Below, in pieces: positions 33,909-43,147 of a stretch of DNA of 64,000 bases. The DNA is taken from contig NZ_NFLE01000001.1 in NCBI RefSeq assembly GCF_002160755.1, forward strand, positions 1 through 64,000. The letters are read 5' to 3'. The position numbers and the translations under genes are program-made. The stretch comes from Lachnoclostridium sp. An14. Its GTDB lineage: Bacteria; Bacillota; Clostridia; Lachnospirales; Lachnospiraceae. Below the pieces are notes generated by a model. It saw nothing but the letters and a program-made list of their open reading frames with translations, made no database searches and had not been told where the DNA came from. The stretch's first letter is position 1. Each line of letters opens with the position of its first letter.

Positions 33909-34828
33909 ACGGAAATCTGGAGTATTACAAGGTCTTTTATTACGTGAATCAGCTGGGCAGCATCACCGCGGCGGCGGAACAGCTCTGCATTTCCCAGCCG
34001 GCGGTGAGCCAGGCGGTGAAACAGCTGGAGCGGGCTTTGGGAGTGACCCTGTTTATCCGCACGGCCAAGGGCGTCCGTCTGACGGAGGAGGGGAAAACCC
34101 TGGCAGGCTACGTGGAGCGGGGCATGGAATGCCTCTTAAAGGGAGAGGAGGCCATGGACCGGCTGCGGAACCTGGAGCGGGGCAGCGTGCGCATCGGCGC
34201 CAGTGACATGACCCTGCGGTTTTACCTTCTCCCCTATCTGGAGCGGTTCCACGAGGAGTATCCCGGCATCCACGTCAACGTCTCCAATGGCCCCACGCCG
34301 GAGACCATCGGCCTTCTGGAGCAGGGGGACATCGACTTCGCGGTGGTGAGTACGCCCTTTCAGCTGGCCGACGGATTCCGGGCGGAGCCGGTGAAAAACA
34401 TCCGCAACGTGTTCGTGGCAGGCAGCCGGTTTTCCCATCTGAAGGGAAGGCGGCTGAGCTATGGGTGCCTGCTGGAAAATCCCTGCATTTTCCTGGACAA
34501 GCGCACCAGCACCCGGCAGTTTATGGACGCTTTTTTAGAGGAGCGGGGGGTGACCCCCACGCCGGAGTTTGACCTGGCCATCAGCGATATGGTGGTGCAG
34601 TTTGCCATCCGGAACTTAGGAATCGGCTGCGTGGAGGAGGAGTTTGCCAAAACGGCCCTGGAAAACGGGGAAGTGTTCCGCCTGGAGTTTGAGGAGGAAA
34701 TGCCGGAGCGGCAGTTCTGCCTGGTGACGGGGCGGCGGGATCTCATCTCCATCCCCGGCCGGAGGATGCTGGAGATGATGGAGGAGGATCTTTCGGGAAA
34801 ACATAAGAAGGGATTATCTCTTATATAA
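33905..34828 (+). CDS. LysR-family transcriptional regulator
   Basis: 307 aa. The N-terminal winged helix-turn-helix (LEYYKVFYYVNQLGSITAAAEQLCISQPAVSQAVKQLERALGVTLFIRTAKGVRLTEEG) is textbook LysR. The effector-binding domain starts near residue 90 (GSVRIGASDMTLRFYLLPYLERF). It is the last gene of the transporter/membrane-protein unit and therefore may regulate it, although LysR genes are more usually divergent from their targets. The effector is unknown. Confidence 0.92.
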   Translation: MNGNLEYYKVFYYVNQLGSITAAAEQLCISQPAVSQAVKQLERALGVTLFIRTAKGVRLTEEGKTLAGYVERGMECLLKGEEAMDRLRNLERGSVRIGASDMTLRFYLLPYLERFHEEYPGIHVNVSNGPTPETIGLLEQGDIDFAVVSTPFQLADGFRAEPVKNIRNVFVAGSRFSHLKGRRLSYGCLLENPCIFLDKRTSTRQFMDAFLEERGVTPTPEFDLAISDMVVQFAIRNLGIGCVEEEFAKTALENGEVFRLEFEEEMPERQFCLVTGRRDLISIPGRRMLEMMEEDLSGKHKKGLSLI

Positions 34829-34925
34829 ATAATATTGATTTTACTTATGCTGACGTTTATAGTAAAGTAATAAGGTAATGTTGATTCCGGAAGTCCGGGA
34901 TTCACTCAAAGGAGGAAAATAATCA

Positions 34926-36200
34926 ATGGTAAGAGCAATAGTTGGAGCAAACTGGGGAGATGAGGGAAAAGGCAAGATCACCGATATGCTTGCGAAAGAG
35001 TCCGACATTATCGTCCGTTTCCAGGGAGGAAGCAACGCCGGCCACACGATCATCAATAACTACGGCCGTTTTGCCCTCCACCTGCTTCCGTCCGGTGTAT
35101 TCTATCAGCACACCACCAGCGTCATCGGAAACGGCGTGGCCTTAAACATCCCGTATCTGGTGAAGGAAATCCAGTCCCTGGTGGACCAGGGCGTGCCTGC
35201 GCCGAAGATCCTGGTGTCTGACCGGGCACAGATCCTGATGCCCTATCACATCCTGTTTGACGAGTACGAGGAGGAGCGCCTGGGCGGAAAATCCTTCGGC
35301 TCCACCAAATCCGGCATTGCGCCTTTTTATTCTGATAAATACGCGAAAATCGGGTTCCAGGTGAGCGAGCTGTTCGAGGAGGAGACCTTAAAAGAGAAGG
35401 TGTACCGCGTCTGCGAGACGAAGAACGTGACCCTGGAGCATTTGTACCACAAGCCCCTCTTAGATCCGGAGGAGCTGTTCCAGACCCTGCTGGAGTACCG
35501 GGATATGGTAGCTCCCTACGTCTGCGACGTTTCCAAATACCTTTACGACGCGATCAAGGAGGGGAAGAACATCCTTCTGGAGGGCCAGTTAGGCTCCTTA
35601 AAGGATCCGGATCACGGCATTTACCCCATGGTGACGTCTTCCTCCACCCTGGCGGCCTACGGTGCCATCGGCGCAGGTATTCCGCCCTATGAGATCAGCC
35701 GCATCACTACGGTAGTAAAGGCTTACTCCAGCGCCGTGGGCGCAGGCGCCTTTGTCAGCGAGATCTTCGGCGAGGAGGCAGACGAGCTGAGAAAGCGGGG
35801 CGGCGATCACGGAGAGTTCGGCGCCACCACGGGACGTCCCAGAAGAATGGGATGGTTTGACGCCGTTGCCAGCCGCTACGGCTGCCGCATCCAGGGCGCC
35901 ACGGAGGCGGCTCTGACGGTGCTTGACGTGCTGGGCTATCTGGATGAGATCCCGGTTTGCGTGGGCTACGAGATCGACGGCCAGGTGACGAAGGACTTCC
36001 CCACCACCGCCAAGCTGGAGAAGGCAAAACCGGTGTTCGTAAAGCTCCCCGGTTGGAAGTGCGACATCCGCGGCATCAAGAACTACGAGGATCTGCCGGA
36101 GAACTGCCGCAAGTACGTGGAGTTCATCGAGAAGGAGATCGAGACGCCCATCACCATGGTGTCCAACGGTCCGGGACGGGACGAGATCATCTACAGATAA
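34926..36200 (+). CDS. purA: Adenylosuccinate synthetase
   Basis: 424 aa. Forms adenylosuccinate from IMP, aspartate and GTP. GTP-binding loop GANWGDEGKGKITDMLA at residues 6-22, switch-like GGSNAGHTIINNYGRFALHLLPSG, and conserved QLGSLKDPDHGIYPMVTSSSTLAAYGAIGAGIPP. The usual QG(A/S)xLD..HGTYP is slightly altered, placing it in the less common clostridial PurA group. With purC and purB nearby, three purine genes lie within 7 kb. AAAGGAGG ribosome-binding site. Confidence 0.95.
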   Translation: MVRAIVGANWGDEGKGKITDMLAKESDIIVRFQGGSNAGHTIINNYGRFALHLLPSGVFYQHTTSVIGNGVALNIPYLVKEIQSLVDQGVPAPKILVSDRAQILMPYHILFDEYEEERLGGKSFGSTKSGIAPFYSDKYAKIGFQVSELFEEETLKEKVYRVCETKNVTLEHLYHKPLLDPEELFQTLLEYRDMVAPYVCDVSKYLYDAIKEGKNILLEGQLGSLKDPDHGIYPMVTSSSTLAAYGAIGAGIPPYEISRITTVVKAYSSAVGAGAFVSEIFGEEADELRKRGGDHGEFGATTGRPRRMGWFDAVASRYGCRIQGATEAALTVLDVLGYLDEIPVCVGYEIDGQVTKDFPTTAKLEKAKPVFVKLPGWKCDIRGIKNYEDLPENCRKYVEFIEKEIETPITMVSNGPGRDEIIYR

Positions 36201-36202
36201 GA

Positions 36203-36275
36203 GTGAGGCGGCGTGTCCGCCAGGGGAACATGGCTGTTTCTGGCAGCCGCGCTCCGGCGCGGGCGGGCGTAAGTT
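36203..36275 (-). repeat. Dispersed palindromic element A, partial copy 5
   Basis: It starts 3 bases after the purA stop. Only the middle is kept: GGCGGCG..., CATGGCTGTTTCTGGCAGCC stem and the GCGCTCCGGCGCGGGCGGGCG core. Confidence 0.6.
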
Positions 36276-36317
36276 TCCGTCCATATTCCTCCAAGTTTCA
36301 CAAAATGAAAACGGCTG

Positions 36318-36356
36318 TGCCGGTTTCCCTTACGGGGAGCCGGCATTTTGCATTTT
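36318..36356 (+). terminator. Terminator after purA
   Basis: TGCCGG.TTCCC-TTAC-GGGGA.CCGGCA stem followed by TTTTGCATTTT. Confidence 0.8.
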
Positions 36357-36408
36357 CTCCTTTCCGTGGGAATACCTTAAGATAGAACGAGATGAGGAGG
36401 AACGGAAT

Positions 36409-37497
36409 ATGTGCACGGCAATCACCATGAAAACAGCGGAGGGAGAGACCTTCTTTGGAAGGACCATGGATTTCTCCTATCCCATACAGCCGGCAGTCTA
36501 CGTTATGCCGGGAAATTACCAGTGGAACAACGCCCTGGGGACGGTGCGGATCACCAATCCCTACAGCTTTATAGGGATCGGCCAGGAGAGCGGGATGGGA
36601 ATTTTATTCGCGGACGGAGTAAATGAGATGGGAGTGGGGGCGGCGGCCCTGTATTTTCCGGGATACGCGGCCTACGGGGCCGTGGAGGAGATGACGGGGG
36701 ATATGGGAAACGGCGGGCGGATGAGTCCCGGAACGGGGATGGGGCGGCAGGGGGAACCTGGTCCCTCCGGCCGGTTTTCCGGAAACGGAACGAAACCCAG
36801 GATCGCTGCCGTGGAATTTCTCCCGTTTCTGCTGGGGAGCTGCGACAGCGTAGACCGGGCGGCCAGGGCGGCGGAGGCCGTAGAGCTGGTGGGAATGGCA
36901 GATCCCGTCACCGGCACCATCGCCCCTCTCCACTGGATGGTGGCGGACCAGAGCGGCCGCTCCGTGGTGATTGAGTCCACGGCAGAGGGGGTAAAGGTGA
37001 TGGAAAACCCGGTGGGCGTCCTCACCAACAGCCCGGATTTCCCGTGGCAGATCACAAACCTGCGGAATTACGTGGAGGCGGATCCCGTGCAGCGGGAGGC
37101 GGCCAGATGGGAGGAGGCGGAGCTTACGCCCTTTGGCCAGGGGGGCGGCACATCCGTTCTGCCGGGAGGCTTTACGCCGCCGGCCCGGTTTGTGCGGGCG
37201 GCATTTTTAAAGAGCCATATGCCCGTTCCTCAGGACCGGACGGAGGCGGTGGGCGCCTGTTTCCACGTTCTGGAAAACGTCTCTGTCCCCCGGGGCGCGG
37301 TGCGCACGGCCTCCGGAGCCGAGGATTACACCCGCTACACCGCCTGCCTGAACACTGCCACCGGGGAGTATTACATAAAAACCTACGAAAACGGCCAGAT
37401 CCGCACCGCCCGGCTGGAATACCCCCAGGCGCGGGGGACGGCGCCGGCGCGGGTGGGATTTCTGGATCAGGAGCCGGAATTCTTCCCTCTGGGATAA
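36409..37497 (+). CDS. Choloylglycine hydrolase-family protein (bile salt hydrolase / penicillin V acylase type)
   Basis: 362 aa N-terminal-nucleophile amidase. Cys2 becomes the nucleophile after Met removal (MCTAITMKTAEGETFFGRTMDF); Arg18 and Asp21 match the active-site pair. Later family features: GILFADGVNEMGVGAAALYFPGYA, VLTNSPDFPWQITNLRNY with the conserved Asn and the NLRNY block. Bile salt hydrolases free taurine or glycine from conjugated bile acids; penicillin V acylases and quorum-signal amidases share the fold. Which it is cannot be set from sequence alone. An insert at about residues 105-125, rich in Gly/Pro/Met, is unusual. Cytoplasmic; GAGGAGGA site. Confidence 0.88.
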   Translation: MCTAITMKTAEGETFFGRTMDFSYPIQPAVYVMPGNYQWNNALGTVRITNPYSFIGIGQESGMGILFADGVNEMGVGAAALYFPGYAAYGAVEEMTGDMGNGGRMSPGTGMGRQGEPGPSGRFSGNGTKPRIAAVEFLPFLLGSCDSVDRAARAAEAVELVGMADPVTGTIAPLHWMVADQSGRSVVIESTAEGVKVMENPVGVLTNSPDFPWQITNLRNYVEADPVQREAARWEEAELTPFGQGGGTSVLPGGFTPPARFVRAAFLKSHMPVPQDRTEAVGACFHVLENVSVPRGAVRTASGAEDYTRYTACLNTATGEYYIKTYENGQIRTARLEYPQARGTAPARVGFLDQEPEFFPLG

Positions 37498-37499
37498 CG

Positions 37500-37736
37500 T
37501 CAGGAATTGCCGTCCTCCTCCCGGTCTCTGTGAGTGATTTTCCATGCCAGCTGGTAGGCATATAACAGCACCGGCAGCACGATGCTGGCGAAAATCGAGG
37601 CCATGAGCAGGTTAGCGCTGCGCTCGTCGCCGAGAATGGCTAAAATCAAGGAGGCCAGGTAGAGGCCGGCTAAAATCAGGACGCCCGCGAACGCCAGGAC
37701 GCGGCGGAACCGGGGAGTCTGGGAATTCTGTTTCAT
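37500..37736 (-). CDS. Small two-helix membrane protein
   Basis: 78 aa on the - strand. Two hydrophobic helices (VLAFAGVLILAGLYLASLILAIL and LLMASIFASIVLPVLLYAYQLAW) with a short charged link (GDERSAN) and a charged C-terminus. No family recognised, but the pattern is frequent in Lachnospiraceae. The start at 37736 is preferred to 37772 because a CAGGAGGA site lies between them. It is convergent with the choloylglycine hydrolase gene, the two stops being 2 bases apart. Confidence 0.75.
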   Translation of the reverse strand: MKQNSQTPRFRRVLAFAGVLILAGLYLASLILAILGDERSANLLMASIFASIVLPVLLYAYQLAWKITHRDREEDGNS

Positions 37737-37939
37737 GGTTTTTAAATCCTCCTGAATATCAAGTGCTCTCATTATATCGCAGCTCCCGGCAAAAATCCAG
37801 CCGGAAAAATCCGGCGAAAGGGGCGGGGACGGGCGGGAGCGGTTTTGGACGCCGTTGCCCTGTGGGAGGTTTTCTGGTATAGTGGTAGGGAAATGTGACG
37901 GCCGGGGGAGCCGGATGACGATTACGGGAGGAGAAAATC

Positions 37940-39253
37940 ATGACACAATGCGACCTTCTGATCCGCGGCAGCGCGGTGATGACAGACTTTCAGACCATCC
38001 GGGAGGGGACGGACATTGCCATAGAGGGGGATCGGATTTTGGAGGTGCGGCCCCACGGGGAGGAAACCTACCAGGCGGGGACGGTGATCGAAGGGAAGGA
38101 CCGCCTCTTTCTGCCGGGGTTCATTGACAGCCATATGCACACCGGCCAGCAGCTTCTAAAGGGGTTGGTGCTGGACGCCAAGCCGGTGATCTGGACCAGG
38201 GTCATGCTCCCCTTTGAGAGCTCCCTGACCCCGGAAAAAATGAGGCTTTCCGCCGGTCTGGCGGCTCTGGAGATGATCAAGTGCGGCACCACCGGCTTTG
38301 TGGAGTCCGGCGGGTACTTTATGGACGAGGCGGCGGCTGTCTATGGGGAGAGCGGGCTGCGTGGGCGGCTGTCCTGTTCCACCATGGACGAACCGGGCCT
38401 GCCTGCCTCCATCGCCATGGACGGGGCAGAGGCGGTGGCCCGCGCGGACGAGCTGTACCGGAACTGGCACGGGAAGGGGAATCTGAAGGTTTACTATTCC
38501 CTGCGGGCTCTGAATTCCTGCTCCGACGAGCTGATCGCCATGACGGCGGAACACGCGGCGCAGCGGGGGGCTGTTCTCCAGGCCCACATGAATGAGTACC
38601 AGGGGGAAGTGGACGGCATGGTGGCCCGCACGGGGGTGCGCCCTTACGTGTATCTGGAGCGGATGGGAGTGCTGTCGGAGCGGTTTTTGGGAGCCCACAG
38701 CCTGCTGCTGTCGGAGGAGGAGAGAGAGCTGATCAAGCTGCGGGACAGCCGCCTCTGCCATTGCCCGTTCAGCAACTGCGGCAAGGCGGTGCCGGAGACC
38801 CTGGAGCTTTTGGAGCAGGGGACTGTGCCAGGTTTCGGCTCTGACGGGGCCGCCCACGGGGGCTTAAGCCTCTGGGGGGAGATGCGGATTTTCCGCTCCC
38901 TGATGAACGCCGTCTACGGGGTGCCCAGGAGAAACTCCAGGATTATGCCGGCGGAAACCCTGTTTCGCATGATGTTTGAGGGCGGCGCCCTGGCTCTGGA
39001 CGAGGCGGGAACCTGTGGTCGGATAAAGGCCGGCTGTCTGGCGGATCTCATCAGCATCCGTCTGGACGAGCCAAGGCTCATGCCCACGGGAAACCTGCTC
39101 CACACCCTCTTTGAGTGCGGGGAGCCGGGGGATGTGCAGGACGTGATCGCAGGCGGCCGCGTCCTCATGAGAAACCGGGAGGTGCTGTGCTTGGACGAGG
39201 AGCGGATCCTGGCGGAGGCGCGGGCGTACCAGAAACGGGCGGCGGGGCAGTAG
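37940..39253 (+). CDS. Amidohydrolase-family deaminase/chlorohydrolase-like protein
   Basis: 437 aa. The cytosine-deaminase/SAH-deaminase/TRZ-ATZ group of amidohydrolases: GFIDSHMHTGQQLLKG with the metal His pair (about residue 65), AHMNEYQGEV with His-x-x-Glu (about 216), GAHSLLLSEEE (about 252), and GFGSDGAAHGG with the Ser-Asp pair (about 296). Probably deaminates a nucleoside or heterocycle; the substrate is unknown. The family mostly lacks a signal peptide, as here. GGGAGGAG site; monocistronic. Confidence 0.85.
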   Translation: MTQCDLLIRGSAVMTDFQTIREGTDIAIEGDRILEVRPHGEETYQAGTVIEGKDRLFLPGFIDSHMHTGQQLLKGLVLDAKPVIWTRVMLPFESSLTPEKMRLSAGLAALEMIKCGTTGFVESGGYFMDEAAAVYGESGLRGRLSCSTMDEPGLPASIAMDGAEAVARADELYRNWHGKGNLKVYYSLRALNSCSDELIAMTAEHAAQRGAVLQAHMNEYQGEVDGMVARTGVRPYVYLERMGVLSERFLGAHSLLLSEEERELIKLRDSRLCHCPFSNCGKAVPETLELLEQGTVPGFGSDGAAHGGLSLWGEMRIFRSLMNAVYGVPRRNSRIMPAETLFRMMFEGGALALDEAGTCGRIKAGCLADLISIRLDEPRLMPTGNLLHTLFECGEPGDVQDVIAGGRVLMRNREVLCLDEERILAEARAYQKRAAGQ

Positions 39254-39304
39254 AAGGGCCGGCAGCCATTTCCCTCGGACGGAATGCGCGTTCGCCGGAA
39301 TCGT

Positions 39305-39340
39305 TTCTGTCATAGAGCACGCGGTTTCCGATGACAGAAA
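39305..39340. repeat. Solitary B palindrome
   Basis: TTTCTGTCAT / ATGACAGAAA, a 10-bp perfect stem around the GGTTTCC core, same type as the B half of the A+B elements. It lies in the 3' gap between the amidohydrolase and the convergent ABC-F gene. Confidence 0.6.
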
Positions 39341-39377
39341 AAGCGGGGGAGGATTTTAATCCTCTCCCGCCAGCGTT
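39340..39377 (-). terminator. Terminator of the ABC-F gene
   Basis: GCGGGAGAGGAT / ATCCTCCCCCGC on the - strand followed by TTTTTCTG. The stem overlaps the last codons of the ABC-F gene. Confidence 0.75.
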
Positions 39378-41269
39378 TCCCACAGCTCGTAAAGCTCCAT
39401 CAGCCGTCCGGCGATGGTTTCTTTTTCTTCATTGATCTCCCGGACCTTCTGATGGTCCACGTAAATTTCTTCCTTCGTGAGCAGCTCGTCCAACTCCCCG
39501 TCCCTGGTTTCCAGGGCGGCGATCTCGTCCTCCGTTTTCTTTAACTCATTCTGCCGTTTCCGCTTTCTGGCCTGTTCTTCCTTTTGGGCCTTCCAGTCCA
39601 GCTTGACTTCTGAGGGAGCACTGTCCTCCGTCTTTTGTTCCGGGGCGATGTAGAGTCCTTCCATCACCTCCCGTTTTTCCAGATAATAATCGTAGTTCCC
39701 GATGTAGTTGATCAGGGTCTGGTTTTTCAGATCCAGGATTCTGGTAGCCGTCTTGTTGATGAAATAGCGGTCGTGGGAGACGTAGAGCACCGTTCCCGTG
39801 TAGTGGATCAGAGCGTCCTCCAGGATTTCCTTGGAGGTGATGTCCAGGTGGTTGGTGGGCTCGTCCAGGATCAGGAAATTGGCCTCCGACAGCATGAGCT
39901 TTGCCAAGGACACCCGGCCCCGCTCGCCGCCGCTCAAGTCCCCGATGCGTTTAAACACGTCGTCCCCGGTGAAAAGGAAGGCAGCCAGAATGTTGCGCAC
40001 CTGGGTGTTGTCCATGTTGGGATAAGTGTCCTGGAGCTCGTCAAACAAGGTTTTTTCCATGTGAAGGACCTGGTGCTCCTGGTCGTAGTAGCCGATGTGC
40101 ACCTTGGAGCCCAGCTGGATTTCCCCGGCGTCCGGCTCCACCAAATGGTTTAAAATTTTTAAAATGGTGGTCTTTCCCGTGCCGTTGTTTCCGATGATGG
40201 CCACCCGTTCCCCTCGCTTGATGTCTATGTTTACGTCGGAAAAGAGGGGCTGGGAATCAAAGGCTTTGGAAAGGCCCCGGACGGTGAGCACGTCGTTTCC
40301 GCTGATGATGTTGGGCTCTAAGCGGATGGCCATTTCATCGTTGACCTCCGTGGGCTTTTCCACCCGCTCGATCTTTTCCAGCATTTTCTCCCGGCTTTCC
40401 GCCCGCTTGATGGATTTTTCCCGGTTGAAGGACTTTAATTTGGCGATGACCTCCTCCTGGTGGCGGATCTCCTGCTGCTGGTTCAGCCAGGCCTTCATTT
40501 TCGCCTCCCGGAGCATGGCCCGCTTTTCGCTGTAAGCGGTGTAATTTCCCTGAAACACGGTGGCCTGTCCATTGTCCAACTCGATGATCTTTGTCACCAC
40601 CCGGTCCAGGAAGTACCGGTCGTGGGCCACGATGATGACGGCCCCCGGATAGTTGAGCAGATACGTCTCCAGCCAGGCGATGGACTCCATATCCAGATGG
40701 TTGGTGGGCTCGTCCAGCATGATCACGTCTGGTTTTGCAAGGAGCAGCTTTCCCAGAAAAACCCTGGTTTTCTGGCCACCGGAGAGAGTGGAGATGGGCT
40801 TTTCAAATTCCTCCTCCTCAAAGCCCAGCCCTTTTAACACGCCGGTGATCTCGCTTTTCCAGGCGTAGCCGTTTTCCAGCTCAAACTGGTGGTTTAAGCG
40901 GCTGTAGAGGGCGAGAAGGTTCTCTAGTTCCTCCCCGGAAGCCCCTTTCATTTCCTGCTCCAGACCGCGGATCCGCTCCTCCATGTCGATCACCGGCTGC
41001 TTGACCTTTTTTAACTCCTGGAAAATGGTGCGGCTGCTGGTGAGGTCCTGGTGCTGGGCCAGGTAGCCCAGGGTCTTTCCCTTGGCAAGGACCGCCTCGC
41101 CGGAGTCGGCGGGCAGCTCTCCGGTGATCATTTTTAACAGGGTGGACTTTCCTGCCCCGTTGATTCCCACGATGGCCGCTTTTTCGTGGTCTTCTATATG
41201 AAAGGACGCGTCGGCGATCACTGCCTTGCTTCCGAATGATTTGCTCAAATGGCTGCACGATAAAATCAT
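39356..41269 (-). CDS. ABC-F family ATPase (ribosome-associated)
   Basis: 637 aa. Two ABC domains without membrane segments: Walker A GINGAGKSTL and GNNGTGKTTIL, signatures LSGGQKTRVFLGKLLL and LSGGERGRVSLAKLML, Walker B VIMLDEPTNHLD and FLILDEPTNHLD. Between them lies the basic, Gln/Arg-rich linker (about 225-310) that reaches the ribosomal exit-site region, and a C-terminal coiled coil (about 545-630) closes the protein. ABC-F proteins tune translation or protect ribosomes from antibiotics. The short linker suggests a housekeeping (YdiF/Uup-like) rather than a resistance type, but this is inference. AGGAGGA ribosome-binding site; transcribed away from the next gene. Confidence 0.93.
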   Translation of the reverse strand: MILSCSHLSKSFGSKAVIADASFHIEDHEKAAIVGINGAGKSTLLKMITGELPADSGEAVLAKGKTLGYLAQHQDLTSSRTIFQELKKVKQPVIDMEERIRGLEQEMKGASGEELENLLALYSRLNHQFELENGYAWKSEITGVLKGLGFEEEEFEKPISTLSGGQKTRVFLGKLLLAKPDVIMLDEPTNHLDMESIAWLETYLLNYPGAVIIVAHDRYFLDRVVTKIIELDNGQATVFQGNYTAYSEKRAMLREAKMKAWLNQQQEIRHQEEVIAKLKSFNREKSIKRAESREKMLEKIERVEKPTEVNDEMAIRLEPNIISGNDVLTVRGLSKAFDSQPLFSDVNIDIKRGERVAIIGNNGTGKTTILKILNHLVEPDAGEIQLGSKVHIGYYDQEHQVLHMEKTLFDELQDTYPNMDNTQVRNILAAFLFTGDDVFKRIGDLSGGERGRVSLAKLMLSEANFLILDEPTNHLDITSKEILEDALIHYTGTVLYVSHDRYFINKTATRILDLKNQTLINYIGNYDYYLEKREVMEGLYIAPEQKTEDSAPSEVKLDWKAQKEEQARKRKRQNELKKTEDEIAALETRDGELDELLTKEEIYVDHQKVREINEEKETIAGRLMELYELWETLAGED

Positions 41270-41532
41270 GATATTCCTCCTACTCGTAAAGGATCCGCCG
41301 CCGGCCGTGCCCGTATTCCGGCCCGGATCAAAAGCTACGGCTATAGTATAGCACAGGTTTTGGATTTTGGCGACAGGTCTGGACTTTTGTGTTTTTCCGG
41401 TATTTTCCTGTACAATTCTGTTAGCTTATGGTATGCTTGAGAAAAGATCGCAAATTTTAAAAACAACTTCATTTTATTCAGAAAATTCCGGCGCCGCGCA
41501 GGCCCGGAGCATCAGAGAAAAGGAGGAAGGAT

Positions 41533-43017
41533 ATGGCACTGTATCGCTGTAGATTTTGTGGTTCCCAGTATGACGAGGAAAAGAAAGGGGTTCCCGTGAG
41601 CCGTTTAAACGTCTGCCCGGTGTGCGGCGTCTCCGCGAAAAAAATGGCCCTGGTGGAGGATCCAGCCGGAGCGGTTTCGGACAGCGAATCGGGAGAGGAG
41701 AAAATGGGAGCCGCCCCCGCCGCCAGTTCGGAGTACGGAGGGTCACCGGCTGCGGACGGAAAAATGTCCGCCATACGCGGACAAAAACAGGAGGATCTTT
41801 CCTATCCGCCGGAGCTTATCCGCCGCGGCACCGGCGACCGCTATATGGACGAGATCCACGAGATGGCAGTGAGCGGCCGTTCCATCATCGACGCCATGGG
41901 GACGAAAATGCCCATGCCGGGATGGGATGACATCCTGTTTCTGGGGGCCCAGTTAGATCCCATGCCCTTAGACGAGCACGCCCCTGTGTCCACCAGGACA
42001 GTGATCGGAAAGCACGCCAAAAAGCCCATGGTGCTGGAACATCCCGTTTACATCTCCCATATGTCCTTCGGCGCCTTATCGAGAGAGGCAAAGATCGCCC
42101 TGGCTGCCGGCAGCGCCATGGCCGGGAGCGCCATGTGCTCCGGAGAAGGAGGGATTCTGCCGGAGGAGAGGGCGGCGGCCGCCAAGTACATTTTTGAGTA
42201 CGTCCCCAACCTTTACAGCGTCACCGACGAGAACTTAAAGGCCGCCGACGCCATTGAAATCAAGATCGGCCAGGGCACCAAACCTGGCATGGGCGGCCAC
42301 CTTCCGGGAGTGAAGGTGACGCCGGAGATCGCCGCCGTCCGGGGAAAGCCGGTGGGCCAGGACGTGATCAGCCCGTCCCGCTTTCCAGGGATTGAGACAA
42401 AGGAGGATTTGAAACGGCTGGTAGACAGCATAAGAGAGCGGTCGGAGGGACGGCCGGTGGGCATCAAAATCGCCGCCGGGCGGATCGAGCGGGATCTGGC
42501 CTTCTGTCTGGCCGCCGGGCCTGACTTTGTCACCATCGACGGCCGAGGCGGGGCCACCGGCGCCAGCCCCAAGCTCATCCGGGATTCCACCAGCGTTCCC
42601 ACAGTCTACGCCCTTCACCGGGCCAGGAAATACTTAGACAGCGTGGGCAGCGATGTGGAGCTGGTAATCACCGGCGGGCTGCGGGTGTCTTCCGACTTCG
42701 CAAAAGCCCTGGCCATGGGGGCGGACGCCGTCGCCATCGCCTCCGCCGCCCTCATAGCCGCTGCCTGCCAGCAGTACCGCATCTGCGGCAGCGGGATGTG
42801 CCCCGTGGGGATCGCCACCCATGACGAAACCCTCCGCGGCCGGTTCCCCCAGGAGGCAGCGGCCCGGCGGGTGGCCAACTTCCTGCAGGTGTCCTTAGAG
42901 GAGTTAAAGACCTTCGCCCGGATCACCGGCCACGGGGATGTCCACGAGATGACGGTGGAAGACCTCTGCACCGTCAGCCGGGAGATTTCCGAATTTACCT
43001 CCATCCCCCACGCCTGA
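41533..43017 (+). CDS. FMN-binding glutamate synthase-like protein with N-terminal rubredoxin-like domain
   Basis: 494 aa. Residues 1-40 carry two CxxC pairs (CRFCGSQYD and CPVCGVSAKK), a rubredoxin-like iron site. A Ser/Gly/Glu-rich linker (about 45-90) follows. The barrel then resembles the central and FMN domains of glutamate synthase: ISHMSFGALSREAKIALA, SGEGGILPEE, IKIGQGTKPGMGGHLPG, DFVTIDGRGGATGASP, GADAVAIASAALIAA and the 3Fe-4S Cys block CQQYRICGSGMCPVGIATHDE. It lacks the glutaminase and C-terminal helix domains, so it may be an archaeal-type glutamate synthase subunit or another amine/flavin oxidoreductase. Rex lies next. Confidence 0.85.
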   Translation: MALYRCRFCGSQYDEEKKGVPVSRLNVCPVCGVSAKKMALVEDPAGAVSDSESGEEKMGAAPAASSEYGGSPAADGKMSAIRGQKQEDLSYPPELIRRGTGDRYMDEIHEMAVSGRSIIDAMGTKMPMPGWDDILFLGAQLDPMPLDEHAPVSTRTVIGKHAKKPMVLEHPVYISHMSFGALSREAKIALAAGSAMAGSAMCSGEGGILPEERAAAAKYIFEYVPNLYSVTDENLKAADAIEIKIGQGTKPGMGGHLPGVKVTPEIAAVRGKPVGQDVISPSRFPGIETKEDLKRLVDSIRERSEGRPVGIKIAAGRIERDLAFCLAAGPDFVTIDGRGGATGASPKLIRDSTSVPTVYALHRARKYLDSVGSDVELVITGGLRVSSDFAKALAMGADAVAIASAALIAAACQQYRICGSGMCPVGIATHDETLRGRFPQEAAARRVANFLQVSLEELKTFARITGHGDVHEMTVEDLCTVSREISEFTSIPHA

Positions 43018-43066
43018 ACGGCTGCGGGAATTTGACGGAGAATCCCTGTTTCCAACCATAAATTGT

Positions 43067-43095
43067 TTGACATTATTTTATCAGATAGGTATAAT
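43067..43095 (+). promoter_or_regulatory. Consensus sigma-A promoter for rex
   Basis: TTGACA, 17-bp spacer, TATAAT: a perfect consensus. Flanking TTGTTT (43063-43068) and TTTAACAA (downstream of the -10) resemble Rex half-sites but are not at the spacing of the usual Rex operator, so autoregulation is only a possibility. Confidence 0.8.
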
Positions 43096-43147
43096 AAAAT
43101 TTAACAATGCTGACTTAAAAATAACAGACTATAAGAGACGAGGAGAG

